Shown here in pieces: positions 30,118 through 39,137 of a stretch of DNA of 64,000 nt. Made by a program: the position numbers and the translations under genes. Source of the stretch: CAYFZO01 sp965223735 (GTDB lineage Bacteria > Pseudomonadota > Gammaproteobacteria > Poriferisulfidales > Oxydemutatoraceae); the NCBI GenBank assembly GCA_965223735.1, contig OZ245010.1, positions 310,001 through 374,000 of the forward strand, in the 5' to 3' direction. Below the pieces are notes generated by a model. The model was not told the origin of the DNA. It searched no databases and saw only the letters and a program-made list of their open reading frames with translations. Every line of letters starts with the position of its first letter. The first letter of the stretch is position 1.

Positions 30118-31194
30118 TTACTGCATTGCGTCAATGATCACGCCGCCGCCGAGGCAGCGCCGACCGTCGTACACCACCACCGATTGTCCTGGCGCCACCG
30201 CGCGCTGGGGGCGCCTGAAACGCACCTCAATGCGGTCTTCGTCAATCTGCGTCAGGCGGCAGGCCTGATCGGCCTGACGGTGGCGGATCTTGGCCGTCAG
30301 CGGCATGTCGGCGGCGGGAGGACGATTGATCCAGTGCACATTTTCGGCGGTCAGCCTCGACGCAAACAGAGCGGGGTGGTCGTGTCCCCGCACTGCGAGA
30401 ATCCGGTTCCGCCCGATCTCCTTGGCGGCGACGTACCAAGCACCTTCAGCTTTGCCGCGTACGCCGCCGACGCCAAGTCCCGCGCGCTGGCCGATCGTGT
30501 AAAACCAGGCGCCGCGGTGTGTGCCCAGCACCGCGCCCGATTCATCGACGATATCGCCCGGTCTGTCGTCGAGGTAGCGCGCGAGAAAATCACAAAAACG
30601 CCGCTCACCGATGAAGCAGATACCGGTGCTGTCCTTGCGGTCACAACTCGCAAGACCCTCGCGCTTTGCCAGCGCACGCACGTCGGTCTTGCTGACGTTG
30701 GCCAGCGGGAATAAGGTCTGCGCGAGCACGTCCCGTTCAATCAGGTGCAAGAAATAAGACTGATCCTTGTCGGCGTCGCCGCCTTTCAGAAGATGCCATT
30801 CAGGACCCGCCCGCTCGACGCCGGCATAGTGGCCGGTTGCAATCCTGCCAGCGGCCAGAGTCCGCGCGTGCTCAATGAACAACTTGAACTTGATCTCGCG
30901 GTTGCACAATACGTCGGGGTTGGGCGTGCCGCCCCGGCGGTATTCCCGCAGAAAGACTTCAAACACCCGGTCCCAGTATTCGGCGGCGAAATTGACCGTG
31001 TGCAGGGGAATTTTGAGTTGCCGACAGACCCTCTCGGCGTATTCGAGGTCCTCGGCGGCGGCACAGTAAGCCTCGTCGTCGTCTTCCTCCCAGTTTTTCA
31101 TGAACAGGCCGAATACGTCATGGCTTTCGCGCTTGAGCAGCAACGCCGCGACCGCCGAATCGACGCCGCCTGAGATGCCGACGGCGACTTTCAC
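30118..31194 (-). CDS. mnmA: tRNA-specific 2-thiouridylase MnmA
   Basis: A 358-residue enzyme that puts sulfur on U34 of tRNA-Lys, -Glu and -Gln. The PP-loop SGGVDSAVAA is at residues 8-17, the FMKNWEEDDD segment is typical, and the two catalytic cysteines lie in NPDVLCNREIKF and STGICFIGERRF. The start overlaps the upstream Nudix gene by 4 bp, a pairing seen in many gammaproteobacteria. A tRNA-Glu gene is also in this window. Confidence 0.96.
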   Translation of the reverse strand: MKVAVGISGGVDSAVAALLLKRESHDVFGLFMKNWEEDDDEAYCAAAEDLEYAERVCRQLKIPLHTVNFAAEYWDRVFEVFLREYRRGGTPNPDVLCNREIKFKLFIEHARTLAAGRIATGHYAGVERAGPEWHLLKGGDADKDQSYFLHLIERDVLAQTLFPLANVSKTDVRALAKREGLASCDRKDSTGICFIGERRFCDFLARYLDDRPGDIVDESGAVLGTHRGAWFYTIGQRAGLGVGGVRGKAEGAWYVAAKEIGRNRILAVRGHDHPALFASRLTAENVHWINRPPAADMPLTAKIRHRQADQACRLTQIDEDRIEVRFRRPQRAVAPGQSVVVYDGRRCLGGGVIIDAMQ

Positions 31195-31649
31195 CTGCGT
31201 TCGTTGATGTAAGACAACGCGGACAGAGGGTAGCGTACGCCTGTCAGATGGTCCTCAACGCAACGCAGCACCATTGAACTGCGCAACTTTTTTTCGGGCA
31301 GGGCAGTGAGTTCCTCGCGGTCCAGCCAGACCGTGCCGAGGATGCCTTCGCTCAACGGCGTCGGTTGCGTGCCGTCTTCAATACGTCCGGTGAATGCAAC
31401 GCGGATGTAAGTTTCACGGCTGTCGGCCTGCTGCCAGTGATAGACGCCGATCAGGTGTTCCGGCACGAATCGCAGCGCGGTTTCTTCGAGCGTTTCGCGG
31501 ATCACCGCTTCGATCAGGCTTTCATTCTCCTCCAGATGCCCCGCTGGCTGGTTATAAACCGGCCGGCCTTCAACCAACTCTTCGACCAGTAAAAAGCGTC
31601 CGTTACATTCGGCGACGGTGGCCACCGTTATATGAGGGATCCATGCCAT
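31191..31649 (-). CDS. nudJ: Nudix hydrolase, NudJ-like
   Basis: A 152-residue Nudix enzyme. The Nudix box is present (GHLEENESLIEAVIRETLEETAL region, about residues 37-59: G-x5-E, REx2EE pattern). The start MAWIPHITVATVAE and the sequence VYNQPAGHLE match NudJ, a (di)phosphatase that acts on HMP-PP and nucleoside phosphates. Overlaps mnmA by 4 bp. Substrate assignment is by similarity only. Confidence 0.9.
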   Translation of the reverse strand: MAWIPHITVATVAECNGRFLLVEELVEGRPVYNQPAGHLEENESLIEAVIRETLEETALRFVPEHLIGVYHWQQADSRETYIRVAFTGRIEDGTQPTPLSEGILGTVWLDREELTALPEKKLRSSMVLRCVEDHLTGVRYPLSALSYINERR

Positions 31650-31681
31650 TTATCTGTCTGTTTGGCCCATCGGAAGGCCGC

Positions 31682-31687
31682 TATAAT
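31682..31687 (+). promoter_or_regulatory. -10 element of the clpS-clpA promoter
   Basis: A perfect TATAAT lies 31 nt before the clpS ATG at 31719, inside the intergenic gap with the divergent Nudix gene. The -35 region is poor (TGTTTG at 17-bp spacing). Confidence 0.5.
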
Positions 31688-31718
31688 ACTATTAACCAAT
31701 TTGAGAGCGGGATACGCG

Positions 31719-32111
31719 ATGATATTCGGGCAATTTCAGTCAAGGTTCCGGCTGCAACAGCGGGGACCGCGTCCATCCGGCGGCAGCGGTAGCGGTGAAT
31801 TGGGAATCACGGCGCCTGAAGTCATGGACGCCGGGCCGAAACTCAAGCCGCCGCCGATGTTCAAAGTGGTCATGCTGAACGACGATTATACGCCGATGGA
31901 GTTTGTCGTTCACACGTTGCAACGGTTTTTTTACATGAATCGCGACAACGCCACCCGGCTGATGGTCGAAATCCATACCAGAGGCAGAGGCGTATGCGGC
32001 GTGTTCTCCAGGGAAATTGCCGAGACCAAGGTTTCGAAGGTCAATGATCATGCGCGTTCCGAAAAACACCCTTTACTGTGCGTGATGGAACCGAACGAGC
32101 CGTCATGCTGA
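31719..32111 (+). CDS. clpS: ATP-dependent Clp protease adaptor ClpS
   Basis: A 130-residue adaptor that brings N-degron substrates to ClpA. The core PPPMFKVVMLNDDYTPMEFVV and the C-terminal VCGVFSREIAETKV and HPLLC segments are characteristic; the N-terminal extension of about 45 residues is longer than in E. coli ClpS (106 residues). I chose ATG 31719 because it follows a TATAAT box and a GAG-containing site; the frame is open further upstream. The stop overlaps the clpA start by 7 bp. Confidence 0.93.
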   Translation: MIFGQFQSRFRLQQRGPRPSGGSGSGELGITAPEVMDAGPKLKPPPMFKVVMLNDDYTPMEFVVHTLQRFFYMNRDNATRLMVEIHTRGRGVCGVFSREIAETKVSKVNDHARSEKHPLLCVMEPNEPSC

Positions 32112-34411
32112 ACAAGGACCTCGAATACACGTTGCAGAAAGTGTTCGACTGGGCGCGGCGTTGCTCGCATGAATTCGTCACCGTCGAACACCTGTTGCTG
32201 CTGCTGCTCGACAACCCCAGCGCGAGAGACGCCCTGTGCGCCTGCGGTGCGGACCTTGAAAAACTTGCCCGCGGCCTCGAAAAGTACGTTCTCCGCCATA
32301 CGCCGAAAGTGACTTCGGTGGGGCCGGCCGAGGCGCAACCGACGTTGGGCTTTCAGCGCGTCCTGCAACGTGCGGTCTTTTACGCGCAGGCGGCTTCCGG
32401 CAGTGAAACCGAAGTGACCGGCGCCAATCTGCTGGCTGCGATTTTTGGCGAGGAGGATTCGCAGGCGGTGTATCTGCTCGTGCAGCAGAACATAGAGCGG
32501 CTCGACGTCGTCAACTATTTTTCGCACGGCCTTGTCAGGACGCATGAAGACACGCCGGTCTATCAGGAAGCGAGCCCCGGCGGGGAGAAAGATTATGAAA
32601 GCGCCGGGCCGCTTCACCGCTTTGCCGAAAACCTTAACGAGAAAGCGCTGTCCGGCAACATAGACCCCTTGATCGGGCGTGAAGCCGAAGTCGAGCGGAC
32701 GGTGCAGATCTTATGCCGCAGGCGCAAGAACAACCCGCTGTTCGTCGGTGAAGCGGGCGTCGGAAAAACCGCACTTGCCGAAGGGTTCGCCCATCGTGTG
32801 ATCGAAGGAAAAGTGCCCGACGTACTGAAAGACGCGGTTCTGTACTCGCTCGATCTCGGCAGCATGGTCGCAGGAACTAAATACCGCGGCGATTTTGAAA
32901 AGCGCCTAAAGCGGGTGATCAGGCAACTCCTGAACGAGCGCCACGCCATTTTGTTCATCGATGAAATACACACGCTGATCGGCGCGGGTTCGGCCTCGGG
33001 CAGTACCATGGACGCTTCAAACCTGCTCAAGCCGCTGCTGGGTTCCAACGGGTTTAAATGCATCGGGTCAACGACTTATCAGGAATACCAAAATGTTTTC
33101 GAGAAGGACAAGGCGCTCGCGCGCCGTTTCCAGAAAATAGACGTTGAAGAGCCTTCGGTGGAAGAGACCTGCAGAATACTGGCCGGATTGAAACCGCGGC
33201 TTGAAGAGTTTCACAAGGTCAAGTATCCGTCGAAAACCCTGAAGGCGGCCACGGAACTCGCCGACCGCTACCTGACCGACAGGGCGTTGCCCGACAAGGC
33301 GATCGACATCGTCGATGAAGTCGGCGCCTACCTGCGGATCAAATCGCCGGTGGATTCCGGCCGGCCCTTCCGGACCGTCACCGTCAAAGACGTGGAACGC
33401 ACGGTGTCGCGGATGGCGCGTGTCCCGTCGCGGCATATCAGCACCGGTGATACCCGTCTGCTCAGGCATCTTGAACGCAACCTGAAACTGGTGATCTTCG
33501 GGCAGGACGAGGCCATCGAAAAAACCGTCACGGCGATCAAAATGTCGCGTTCGGGCCTGAGGGAGCCCGACAGCCCGGTCGGCAATTTTCTGTTTGCCGG
33601 GCCGACTGGGGTCGGCAAGACCGAACTGGCAAGGCAGTTGGCATTGCTTTCGGGCATCCGGCTGCTGCGCTTTGACATGTCGGAGTACATGGAAAGACAC
33701 ACGGTGTCGCGCCTGATCGGCGCACCGCCCGGCTACGTCGGCTACGATCAGGGCGGGCTTTTGAGCGACGCGGTGCTGAGAAATCCGCACGCGGTGGTGT
33801 TACTCGACGAAGTCGAAAAGGCGCACCCGGATATATTCAACCTGCTGTTGCAGATCATGGATTACGGCACGTTGACAGACGCCAATGGCCGCGCCGTGAA
33901 CTTCAGGAACGTGATCCTGATCATGACGACCAACGCCGGCGCTTTTGAGATGAGCCAGGCGGGCGTCGGCTTTACCTCGCAAGATCGCAGCGGGGACGGT
34001 GCCGAGGTGATCAGGCGCCTGTTTACGCCTGAATTCCGCAACCGCCTCGACGTGACTATTCATTTCAATCCGCTGAGCGAGGAAGCAGTGCTGACGATCG
34101 TCGATAAATTTGTGGCTGGCCTTCAGGCGCAACTCGAGTTGCGCAAAGTGCGGTTAAAGATTGACAGGAAAACCCGGAACTGGCTGGTCCGGCATGGTTT
34201 CGACCGGACGCTGGGCGCGCGACCGATGCAACGCCTGATCGACAGGCACCTGAAACAGGCAATACTCAACGACCTGCTGTTCGGGTCTTTGAAAAAAGGG
34301 GGGAACGTCGAGTTCACCATTGACGCAGACAAACCGGTCCATGCCGTCAGGCCGCATACGCCGCGTCCGCAAAGCGCCGTCAGAAGAAAGGAGGTTGTCA
34401 AGGAAAGTTGA
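32105..34411 (+). CDS. clpA: Clp protease ATP-binding subunit ClpA
   Basis: A 768-residue AAA+ unfoldase. It has an N-domain that binds ClpS (about 1-145), D1 with Walker A GEAGVGKT and Walker B ILFIDEIHTLIG, and D2 with GPTGVGKT and VVLLDEVEKAHP. The ClpP-docking loop, normally IGF or IGL, reads GVGF here (in SQAGVGFTSQD). That is a conservative change which probably still docks. ATG 32105 overlaps clpS; a GTG at 32078 is in frame but adds non-homologous residues. No clpP gene is in the window. Confidence 0.95.
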   Translation: MLNKDLEYTLQKVFDWARRCSHEFVTVEHLLLLLLDNPSARDALCACGADLEKLARGLEKYVLRHTPKVTSVGPAEAQPTLGFQRVLQRAVFYAQAASGSETEVTGANLLAAIFGEEDSQAVYLLVQQNIERLDVVNYFSHGLVRTHEDTPVYQEASPGGEKDYESAGPLHRFAENLNEKALSGNIDPLIGREAEVERTVQILCRRRKNNPLFVGEAGVGKTALAEGFAHRVIEGKVPDVLKDAVLYSLDLGSMVAGTKYRGDFEKRLKRVIRQLLNERHAILFIDEIHTLIGAGSASGSTMDASNLLKPLLGSNGFKCIGSTTYQEYQNVFEKDKALARRFQKIDVEEPSVEETCRILAGLKPRLEEFHKVKYPSKTLKAATELADRYLTDRALPDKAIDIVDEVGAYLRIKSPVDSGRPFRTVTVKDVERTVSRMARVPSRHISTGDTRLLRHLERNLKLVIFGQDEAIEKTVTAIKMSRSGLREPDSPVGNFLFAGPTGVGKTELARQLALLSGIRLLRFDMSEYMERHTVSRLIGAPPGYVGYDQGGLLSDAVLRNPHAVVLLDEVEKAHPDIFNLLLQIMDYGTLTDANGRAVNFRNVILIMTTNAGAFEMSQAGVGFTSQDRSGDGAEVIRRLFTPEFRNRLDVTIHFNPLSEEAVLTIVDKFVAGLQAQLELRKVRLKIDRKTRNWLVRHGFDRTLGARPMQRLIDRHLKQAILNDLLFGSLKKGGNVEFTIDADKPVHAVRPHTPRPQSAVRRKEVVKES

Positions 34412-34596
34412 CAGACGGGCATGAAGATCAGGGAACTCAATAATCCACTGTCATAACTCCCTGTTACTGAGACGTCAGCGTGAATGTGCTGAACAAAGTG
34501 AAAAGCATGACGGGGCGCGGCTTGTGTCGCCTCAGAAAAGCCGAAGCCGGCTGCCGATCGTAAGAACAAACCAGATAAGGAAACAACGCGGAAAAT
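34412..34596. other. Convergent intergenic region clpA/infA
   Basis: 185 bp between the clpA and infA stops. The only structure seen is the hairpin described separately as the infA terminator. No gene is apparent. Confidence 0.5.
34534..34552 (-). terminator. Likely intrinsic terminator of infA
   Basis: On the minus strand AGCCG, a 4-nt loop and CGGCT are followed by TTTTCT. The stem is short (5 bp) but GC-rich, has a T run, and lies 45 nt after the infA stop. Confidence 0.5.
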
Positions 34597-34815
34597 TTAC
34601 TTTGCGCGGTAGATAATGCGGCCCTTGGTCAGATCGTAAGGCGTCATTTCCACCGTGACCCTGTCTCCTTCGAGTATACGGATGTAATGTTTACGCATGC
34701 GACCGGATATGTGCACGGTTACGATGTGGTCGTTCTCAAGTTTTACGCGGAACATTGTGTTCGGGAGCGCCTCCACGATCACGCCTTCCATCGTGAAATG
34801 TTCGCCTTTTGCCAT
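34597..34815 (-). CDS. infA: Translation initiation factor IF-1
   Basis: A 72-residue OB-fold protein, exact IF-1 length. The core sequences EGVIVEALPNTMFRV and HISGRMRKHYIRILEGDRV match the family closely. The N-terminus MAKGEHFTME differs a little from the common MAKED(D/N)-form. It binds the 30S A site during initiation. Divergent from fabD and convergent with clpA; the clpS-clpA-infA neighbourhood is a known gammaproteobacterial arrangement. Confidence 0.97.
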   Translation of the reverse strand: MAKGEHFTMEGVIVEALPNTMFRVKLENDHIVTVHISGRMRKHYIRILEGDRVTVEMTPYDLTKGRIIYRAK

Positions 34816-34830
34816 ATAATTAATCTGAGT

Positions 34831-34866
34831 CCTGTTTGAAATCAGGCGTAATTATCGCCAAACAGG
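34831..34866. promoter_or_regulatory. Nested inverted repeat between infA and fabD
   Basis: CCTGTTTG (34831-34838) and CAAACAGG (34859-34866) are exact inverted repeats. Between them GCG and CGC pair across TAATTAT. It sits in the divergent infA-fabD gap, about 48 bp before the fabD start. It could be an operator for a fatty-acid regulator or a leader hairpin. No regulator is identified. Confidence 0.5.
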
Positions 34867-34913
34867 CATATAACTCAAGTCGCGCAGAATGTCGTCAATG
34901 GAGTAGCACGCTG

Positions 34914-35867
34914 ATGGGCTTCGCATTTTTATTCCCCGGGCAGGGCTCGCAAGCAGTTGGGATGCTTGCCGAACACATAAAAAAACACAAGGAAATCAAG
35001 GCGACTTTCGAAGAAACCTCGAGTGCTTTGTCGCAGGACCTTTTCAGGTTGATCAGCAAAGGACCGGAAGACGAATTGAATTTGACAGTCAATACGCAGC
35101 CCGTGATGCTCGCGGCGAGCGTCGGTATCCAACGCGTGTGGAAGTCGCTTACCGACCGCGCCCCGGACATTATGGGCGGACACAGCCTCGGCGAATATTC
35201 AGCGCTGGTCTGCGCCGGTGCGTTTGAATTTGCCGACGCCGTCAGAGTTGTACGCAGGCGTGCGGAACTGATGCAGGCGGCGGTGCCGGTTTCACGGGGC
35301 GCGATGGCGGTGGTGATCGGTCTCGACGCACACCGCGTTGCCGGGTTATGCGCCGAGGCGGGTAACGGCGAAGTGGTTGAGGCGGTTAATTTCAACGCAC
35401 CGACCCAGACCGTTGTCGCTGGGCACACCACGGCGGTGGAACGGCTGGTCAAGCTGGCGAAGCAGGCCGAGGCACGCCAGTGCATGACGCTGCCGGTCAG
35501 CGTGCCGGCCCATTCATCGTTGATGGAAGAAGCGTCGCGGGAGTTTGCGGCTTTCCTTTCCACGGTGCCGTTGCGGTTACCCGAAGTGCCGGTATTGCAT
35601 AATGCGGACGTGGCCACGCACTCGGCCGCCGACGAGATCCACAAAGCACTAGTTGCACAGATGCACAGGCCGGTGCGCTGGGTCGAAAGCATTGAGTGCA
35701 TGAACAACAGGGGCATACGGAATTTCATTGAAATTGGGCCGGGGCGGGTGCTCGCCGGATTAAATCGCCAGATCGGCAAAGCTCCGGGTAAAAATCCCCT
35801 GAACACATTCAGCACCGACACTCCGGAAAACATGGACAACGCACTGAACGCGGTAGAGGCAAGATGA
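34914..35867 (+). CDS. fabD: Malonyl CoA-ACP transacylase FabD
   Basis: A 317-residue enzyme that loads malonate onto acyl carrier protein. FLFPGQGSQAVGM is at residues 5-17; the nucleophile motif GHSLGEYSAL and the histidine in VSVPAHSSLM are clear. ATG 34914 gives the usual start; the frame is open to 34836, but that extension crosses the inverted repeat. It is the first gene of the fab operon here; rpmF, plsX and fabH, which often precede it, are absent. The stop overlaps fabG by 4 bp. Confidence 0.95.
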   Translation: MGFAFLFPGQGSQAVGMLAEHIKKHKEIKATFEETSSALSQDLFRLISKGPEDELNLTVNTQPVMLAASVGIQRVWKSLTDRAPDIMGGHSLGEYSALVCAGAFEFADAVRVVRRRAELMQAAVPVSRGAMAVVIGLDAHRVAGLCAEAGNGEVVEAVNFNAPTQTVVAGHTTAVERLVKLAKQAEARQCMTLPVSVPAHSSLMEEASREFAAFLSTVPLRLPEVPVLHNADVATHSAADEIHKALVAQMHRPVRWVESIECMNNRGIRNFIEIGPGRVLAGLNRQIGKAPGKNPLNTFSTDTPENMDNALNAVEAR

Positions 35868-36607
35868 ACCTGAAGGGAAAAAAAGCGCTGGTCACGGGCG
35901 CGTCGCGCGGCATCGGACGCGCGATCGCGCTGGCGCTCGGTGCGAACGGCGCCGAGATCTATGGCACGGCGACCACCGAAGAAGGCGCCGCCGGTGTCGG
36001 CGCGATGCTCAGCGAGGCGAAGATCAGCGGCGCCGGCCTGGTACTTAACCTCACATTGCATGAATCCATCGACAATCTGCCGGCAACGCTGGAAGAACAC
36101 AAAGCCACGCCGGACATCTTGGTCAACAACGCCGGTATCACTCGCGATGGTTTGCTGTTGCGCATGAGTGAGGAGGACTGGGACACCGTGATCGCCGTCA
36201 ATCTCAAGTCGGTATATCAACTCAGCAAAATCTGCGTGCGTGCGATGAGCAAGGCGAAGTGGGGAAGGATCATCAACGTTACCTCGATCTCGGGGCTGAT
36301 GGGTAACGCCGGGCAATGCAACTACGCGGCGGCCAAAGCTGGCATCATCGGTTTCACCAAAAGCCTCGCGCGGGAAGTTGCCGCACGTGGCGTCACCGTG
36401 AACTGTGTCGCCCCGGGGTTCATCGACACCGACATGACGCGCGCGCTGACCGACGAGCGGCGCCGGGCCCTGGTCGGACAGATCCCGGCGGGCAGGTTCG
36501 GCACGCCTGGGGAGGTTGCCCACGCGGTGCTGATGCTGGCTGGCGAAGATGGCGCCTACATTACAGGGGAGACCGTCTGCGTGACCGGCGGCCTGTATAT
36601 GCAGTGA
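35864..36607 (+). CDS. fabG: 3-oxoacyl-ACP reductase FabG
   Basis: A 247-residue short-chain dehydrogenase that uses NADPH to reduce beta-ketoacyl-ACP. The cofactor motif TGASRGIGR is at residues 12-20, NNAG follows, and the catalytic Ser-Tyr-Lys are in VTSISGLMGN and CNYAAAKAG. The C-terminal GETVCVTGGLYM is the usual end of FabG. Coupled to fabD by a 4-bp overlap. Confidence 0.96.
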   Translation: MNLKGKKALVTGASRGIGRAIALALGANGAEIYGTATTEEGAAGVGAMLSEAKISGAGLVLNLTLHESIDNLPATLEEHKATPDILVNNAGITRDGLLLRMSEEDWDTVIAVNLKSVYQLSKICVRAMSKAKWGRIINVTSISGLMGNAGQCNYAAAKAGIIGFTKSLAREVAARGVTVNCVAPGFIDTDMTRALTDERRRALVGQIPAGRFGTPGEVAHAVLMLAGEDGAYITGETVCVTGGLYMQ

Positions 36608-36674
36608 GCTCAGATCGTGCGGTCTTCGGGAGTTCTGCGTGCCGTCCGCTCACCCTGAAACCCGAACCTGTTAC

Positions 36675-36702
36675 TCAACACCGAATGGAAGTCTGGTAAA
36701 AT
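36675..36702 (+). promoter_or_regulatory. Candidate promoter for acpP
   Basis: TCAACA (36675-36680) and TAAAAT (36697-36702) are 16 bp apart, the latter preceded by TGG like an extended -10. It lies in the 157-bp fabG-acpP gap. A separate acpP promoter would fit the high demand for ACP. Confidence 0.5.
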
Positions 36703-36764
36703 CGCGGCGCATTTCAATCTCTGACCTTACTCAAATCCAACCAAAAGGGAGACCTGCAATTAAA

Positions 36765-37001
36765 ATGAGTGGAATAGAAGACAAAGTCCGGAAAATCATC
36801 GTCGAGCAACTCGGCGTTGAAGAAAGCCAGGTAAAGGAAGATGCTTCATTTGTCGAAGATCTGGGGGCGGATTCCCTCGATACCGTCGAACTTGTAATGA
36901 CGCTCGAAGAGGAATTTGAATGTGAAATCCCCGACGAGGAAGCCGAGAAGATCGCTACGGTAAAACAGGCGATAGACTACGTGAAAAGCCACACCAATTG
37001 A
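36765..37001 (+). CDS. acpP: Acyl carrier protein AcpP
   Basis: A 78-residue acidic protein. The phosphopantetheine site is GADSLDTVELVM with Ser37. The start MSGIEDKVRKIIVEQL is typical and is preceded by AAAGGGAGA, a good ribosome-binding site. Carries growing acyl chains for fatty-acid and lipid A synthesis. A longer frame upstream to 36639 is not ACP-like and was not used. Confidence 0.97.
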   Translation: MSGIEDKVRKIIVEQLGVEESQVKEDASFVEDLGADSLDTVELVMTLEEEFECEIPDEEAEKIATVKQAIDYVKSHTN

Positions 37002-37044
37002 TCGTCGCCCACAGCCTCAGCCGGAATTCTTCGGAAGCCGTATT

Positions 37045-38286
37045 TTGAACCAGCGTAAAATTGTCGTTACCGGGCTTGGGGTAGTCTGCCCGGTCGGCTC
37101 GACTGTTGAAAAAGCTTGGCACGCTGTCGTTGCAGGGCAAAGCGGTATCCGCAAAATCACCGCGTTTGACGCCTCAGGCCTGCCGGTGCAGATCTCCGGG
37201 TCGGTCGTCGATTTCAGCGCCGACGATTACATCGCGCTGAAAGAGCAGAAGAAAATGGACGTTTTCATCCATTACGGTATCGGCGCGGCGATGCAGGCGA
37301 TACAGGACGCCGGCCTTGAGATTACCGCCGAGAACGCCGAGAGAGTCGGCGTCGCGATCGGGTCGGGCATCGGCGGCCTGCCATTGATTGAATCAAATCA
37401 CAACAAATGTCTCTCCGGTGGCGCCCGCAAAATCTCACCGTTTTTTGTGCCGGGCGCGATCATCAATATGATCTCTGGCAACCTGTCGATCCTGTGCGGC
37501 ATCAAAGGCCCCAACATCTCGATGGTCTCGGCGTGTTCGACAGGCACTCACAACATCGGCTACGCAGCGCGTATGATCGCCTGCGGCGATGCCGACATGA
37601 TGATTGCAGGCGGCGCCGAAATGGCAACTTCGATATTGGGCGTCGGCGGTTTTGCGGCAGCGCGCGCACTGTGTGATTCGCATAACGACAATCCTGAGAA
37701 AGCAAGCCGGCCGTGGGATTTCAACCGCGACGGCTTCGTGCTCGGTGACGGGGCGGGGGTGCTGGTGCTCGAGAACTACGAGCACGCACGCGCCAGGGGC
37801 GCTGCGATCTACTGCGAACTCGCGGGCTTCGGAATGTCAGGCGACGCACACCACATAACCCAACCCGGCCCCGGCGGCGAAGGAGCCGCACGCTGCATGA
37901 AGAATGCTTTAGCCGACGCCGCGATATCGCCCGGGGACGTCGATTACATAAACGCGCACGGCACCTCAACGCCGGCCGGCGACAAAGCCGAAACCGACGC
38001 CGTCAAAATGGTTTTCGGCGCCGATGCCGGCAAGCCGGCGATCAGTTCCTCCAAATCCATGATCGGGCATCTGCTCGGTGCGGCAGGCGGCGTCGAGGCG
38101 GTGTTCTCAGTGATGACGCTGCGCGAGCAGACCATTCACCCGACGATCAATTTGGATACACCGGACCCGGAATGTGACCTCGATTACGTTCCGCACGAAG
38201 CGCGCCGGGGCAAAATCGGATTGGTTCTATCCAATTCCTTCGGTTTCGGCGGCACCAACGCGACGCTGGCTTTTCGCAGCCTGTAA
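37045..38286 (+). CDS. fabF: 3-oxoacyl-ACP synthase II FabF
   Basis: A 413-residue condensing enzyme for chain elongation. The catalytic Cys is in VSACSTGTHNIG, the two histidines in NAHGTSTPAGD and GHLLGAAGG. The start is TTG 37045 with GGAAG eight bases upstream; no ATG fits the MNQRKIVVTGLG beginning. Follows acpP after 43 bp and precedes pabC, the usual order. Confidence 0.96.
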   Translation: MNQRKIVVTGLGVVCPVGSTVEKAWHAVVAGQSGIRKITAFDASGLPVQISGSVVDFSADDYIALKEQKKMDVFIHYGIGAAMQAIQDAGLEITAENAERVGVAIGSGIGGLPLIESNHNKCLSGGARKISPFFVPGAIINMISGNLSILCGIKGPNISMVSACSTGTHNIGYAARMIACGDADMMIAGGAEMATSILGVGGFAAARALCDSHNDNPEKASRPWDFNRDGFVLGDGAGVLVLENYEHARARGAAIYCELAGFGMSGDAHHITQPGPGGEGAARCMKNALADAAISPGDVDYINAHGTSTPAGDKAETDAVKMVFGADAGKPAISSSKSMIGHLLGAAGGVEAVFSVMTLREQTIHPTINLDTPDPECDLDYVPHEARRGKIGLVLSNSFGFGGTNATLAFRSL

Positions 38287-38321
38287 GATCATTGCGTTTC
38301 CCCAACGCTGTCCCTCTGCCT

Positions 38322-39137
38322 GTGGCGCTGGTCAACGGTGAAAAGCGGAACACCATTTCCGTATCCAATCGCGGTCTCGCTTACGGCGACGGCGTCTTTA
38401 CGACGGCCAGAGTAGTCAACCGGCGTCCGCAACTGTGGGAAGCCCACAGGCGCCGGCTCGAGCACGATTGCGGAAAACTCATGCTGGCGTTTGACCTAGC
38501 CGCGCTGGGCCGGGAAGTAGCCGAAGCGTGTGCCGACGCGCCGAACCCCGCGGTGCTTAAAGTCATCCTCACCCGCGGCGACGGGGAACGCGGTTACCGG
38601 CCGCCGTCCGGTTCCGCCGTGCGCATCGTGCAGACCACGGCGCTCGAGCCGTATCCGCGCGAATACCTCAGGCAAGGCGTCGCCGTCACCGTCTGCCATC
38701 TGCATCTGCCGCACGCGCCGTCCATCGCGGGCGTCAAGCATTTGAATCGTCTTGAACAGGTGCTGGCCCGGGCAGAATGGGACGACGAATACCGGGAGGG
38801 CTTGATGCTCGACTCCGACGGACACGTGATTGAAGGCACGATGAGCAACCTGTTCATTGCCGCCGCCGATGAGTTGCTGACGCCGAAACTCGATCGCTGC
38901 GGCGTCGCCGGCGTCATGCGCGAGCACATTATCGTCAACGCCTCTTCGGCTGGGTTAAGCGTGCGCGAGGTTTCATTGACGCTGGATGATCTGTATCAGG
39001 CCGACGGCCTTTTCGTCTGCAACTCGATCATCGGCGCCTGGCCGGTCGCGCGTATCGGTGAACATGATTGCGCTGCCGCCGGGTTCATCTCCGGGCGTTT
39101 TCAGGACATCCTGAAACTCACGGTGGAGGAGCCGTGA
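38322..39137 (+). CDS. pabC: Aminodeoxychorismate lyase PabC
   Basis: A fold-type IV PLP enzyme that releases pyruvate from aminodeoxychorismate to give p-aminobenzoate for folate. RGLAYGDGVFTTARV is near the N-terminus, the PLP lysine is in GVKHLNRLEQ and the phosphate-binding part in EGTMSNLF. GTG 38322 gives 271 residues and lines up with E. coli PabC; a TTG at 38292, in frame, would add ten residues. The stop overlaps the mltG start by 4 bp. Confidence 0.92.
   Translation: MALVNGEKRNTISVSNRGLAYGDGVFTTARVVNRRPQLWEAHRRRLEHDCGKLMLAFDLAALGREVAEACADAPNPAVLKVILTRGDGERGYRPPSGSAVRIVQTTALEPYPREYLRQGVAVTVCHLHLPHAPSIAGVKHLNRLEQVLARAEWDDEYREGLMLDSDGHVIEGTMSNLFIAAADELLTPKLDRCGVAGVMREHIIVNASSAGLSVREVSLTLDDLYQADGLFVCNSIIGAWPVARIGEHDCAAAGFISGRFQDILKLTVEEP

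Noticed and set aside
34895..36523. 542-codon minus-strand frame across fabD and fabG
   Set aside because: It spans two well-supported genes on the other strand and shows no motif.
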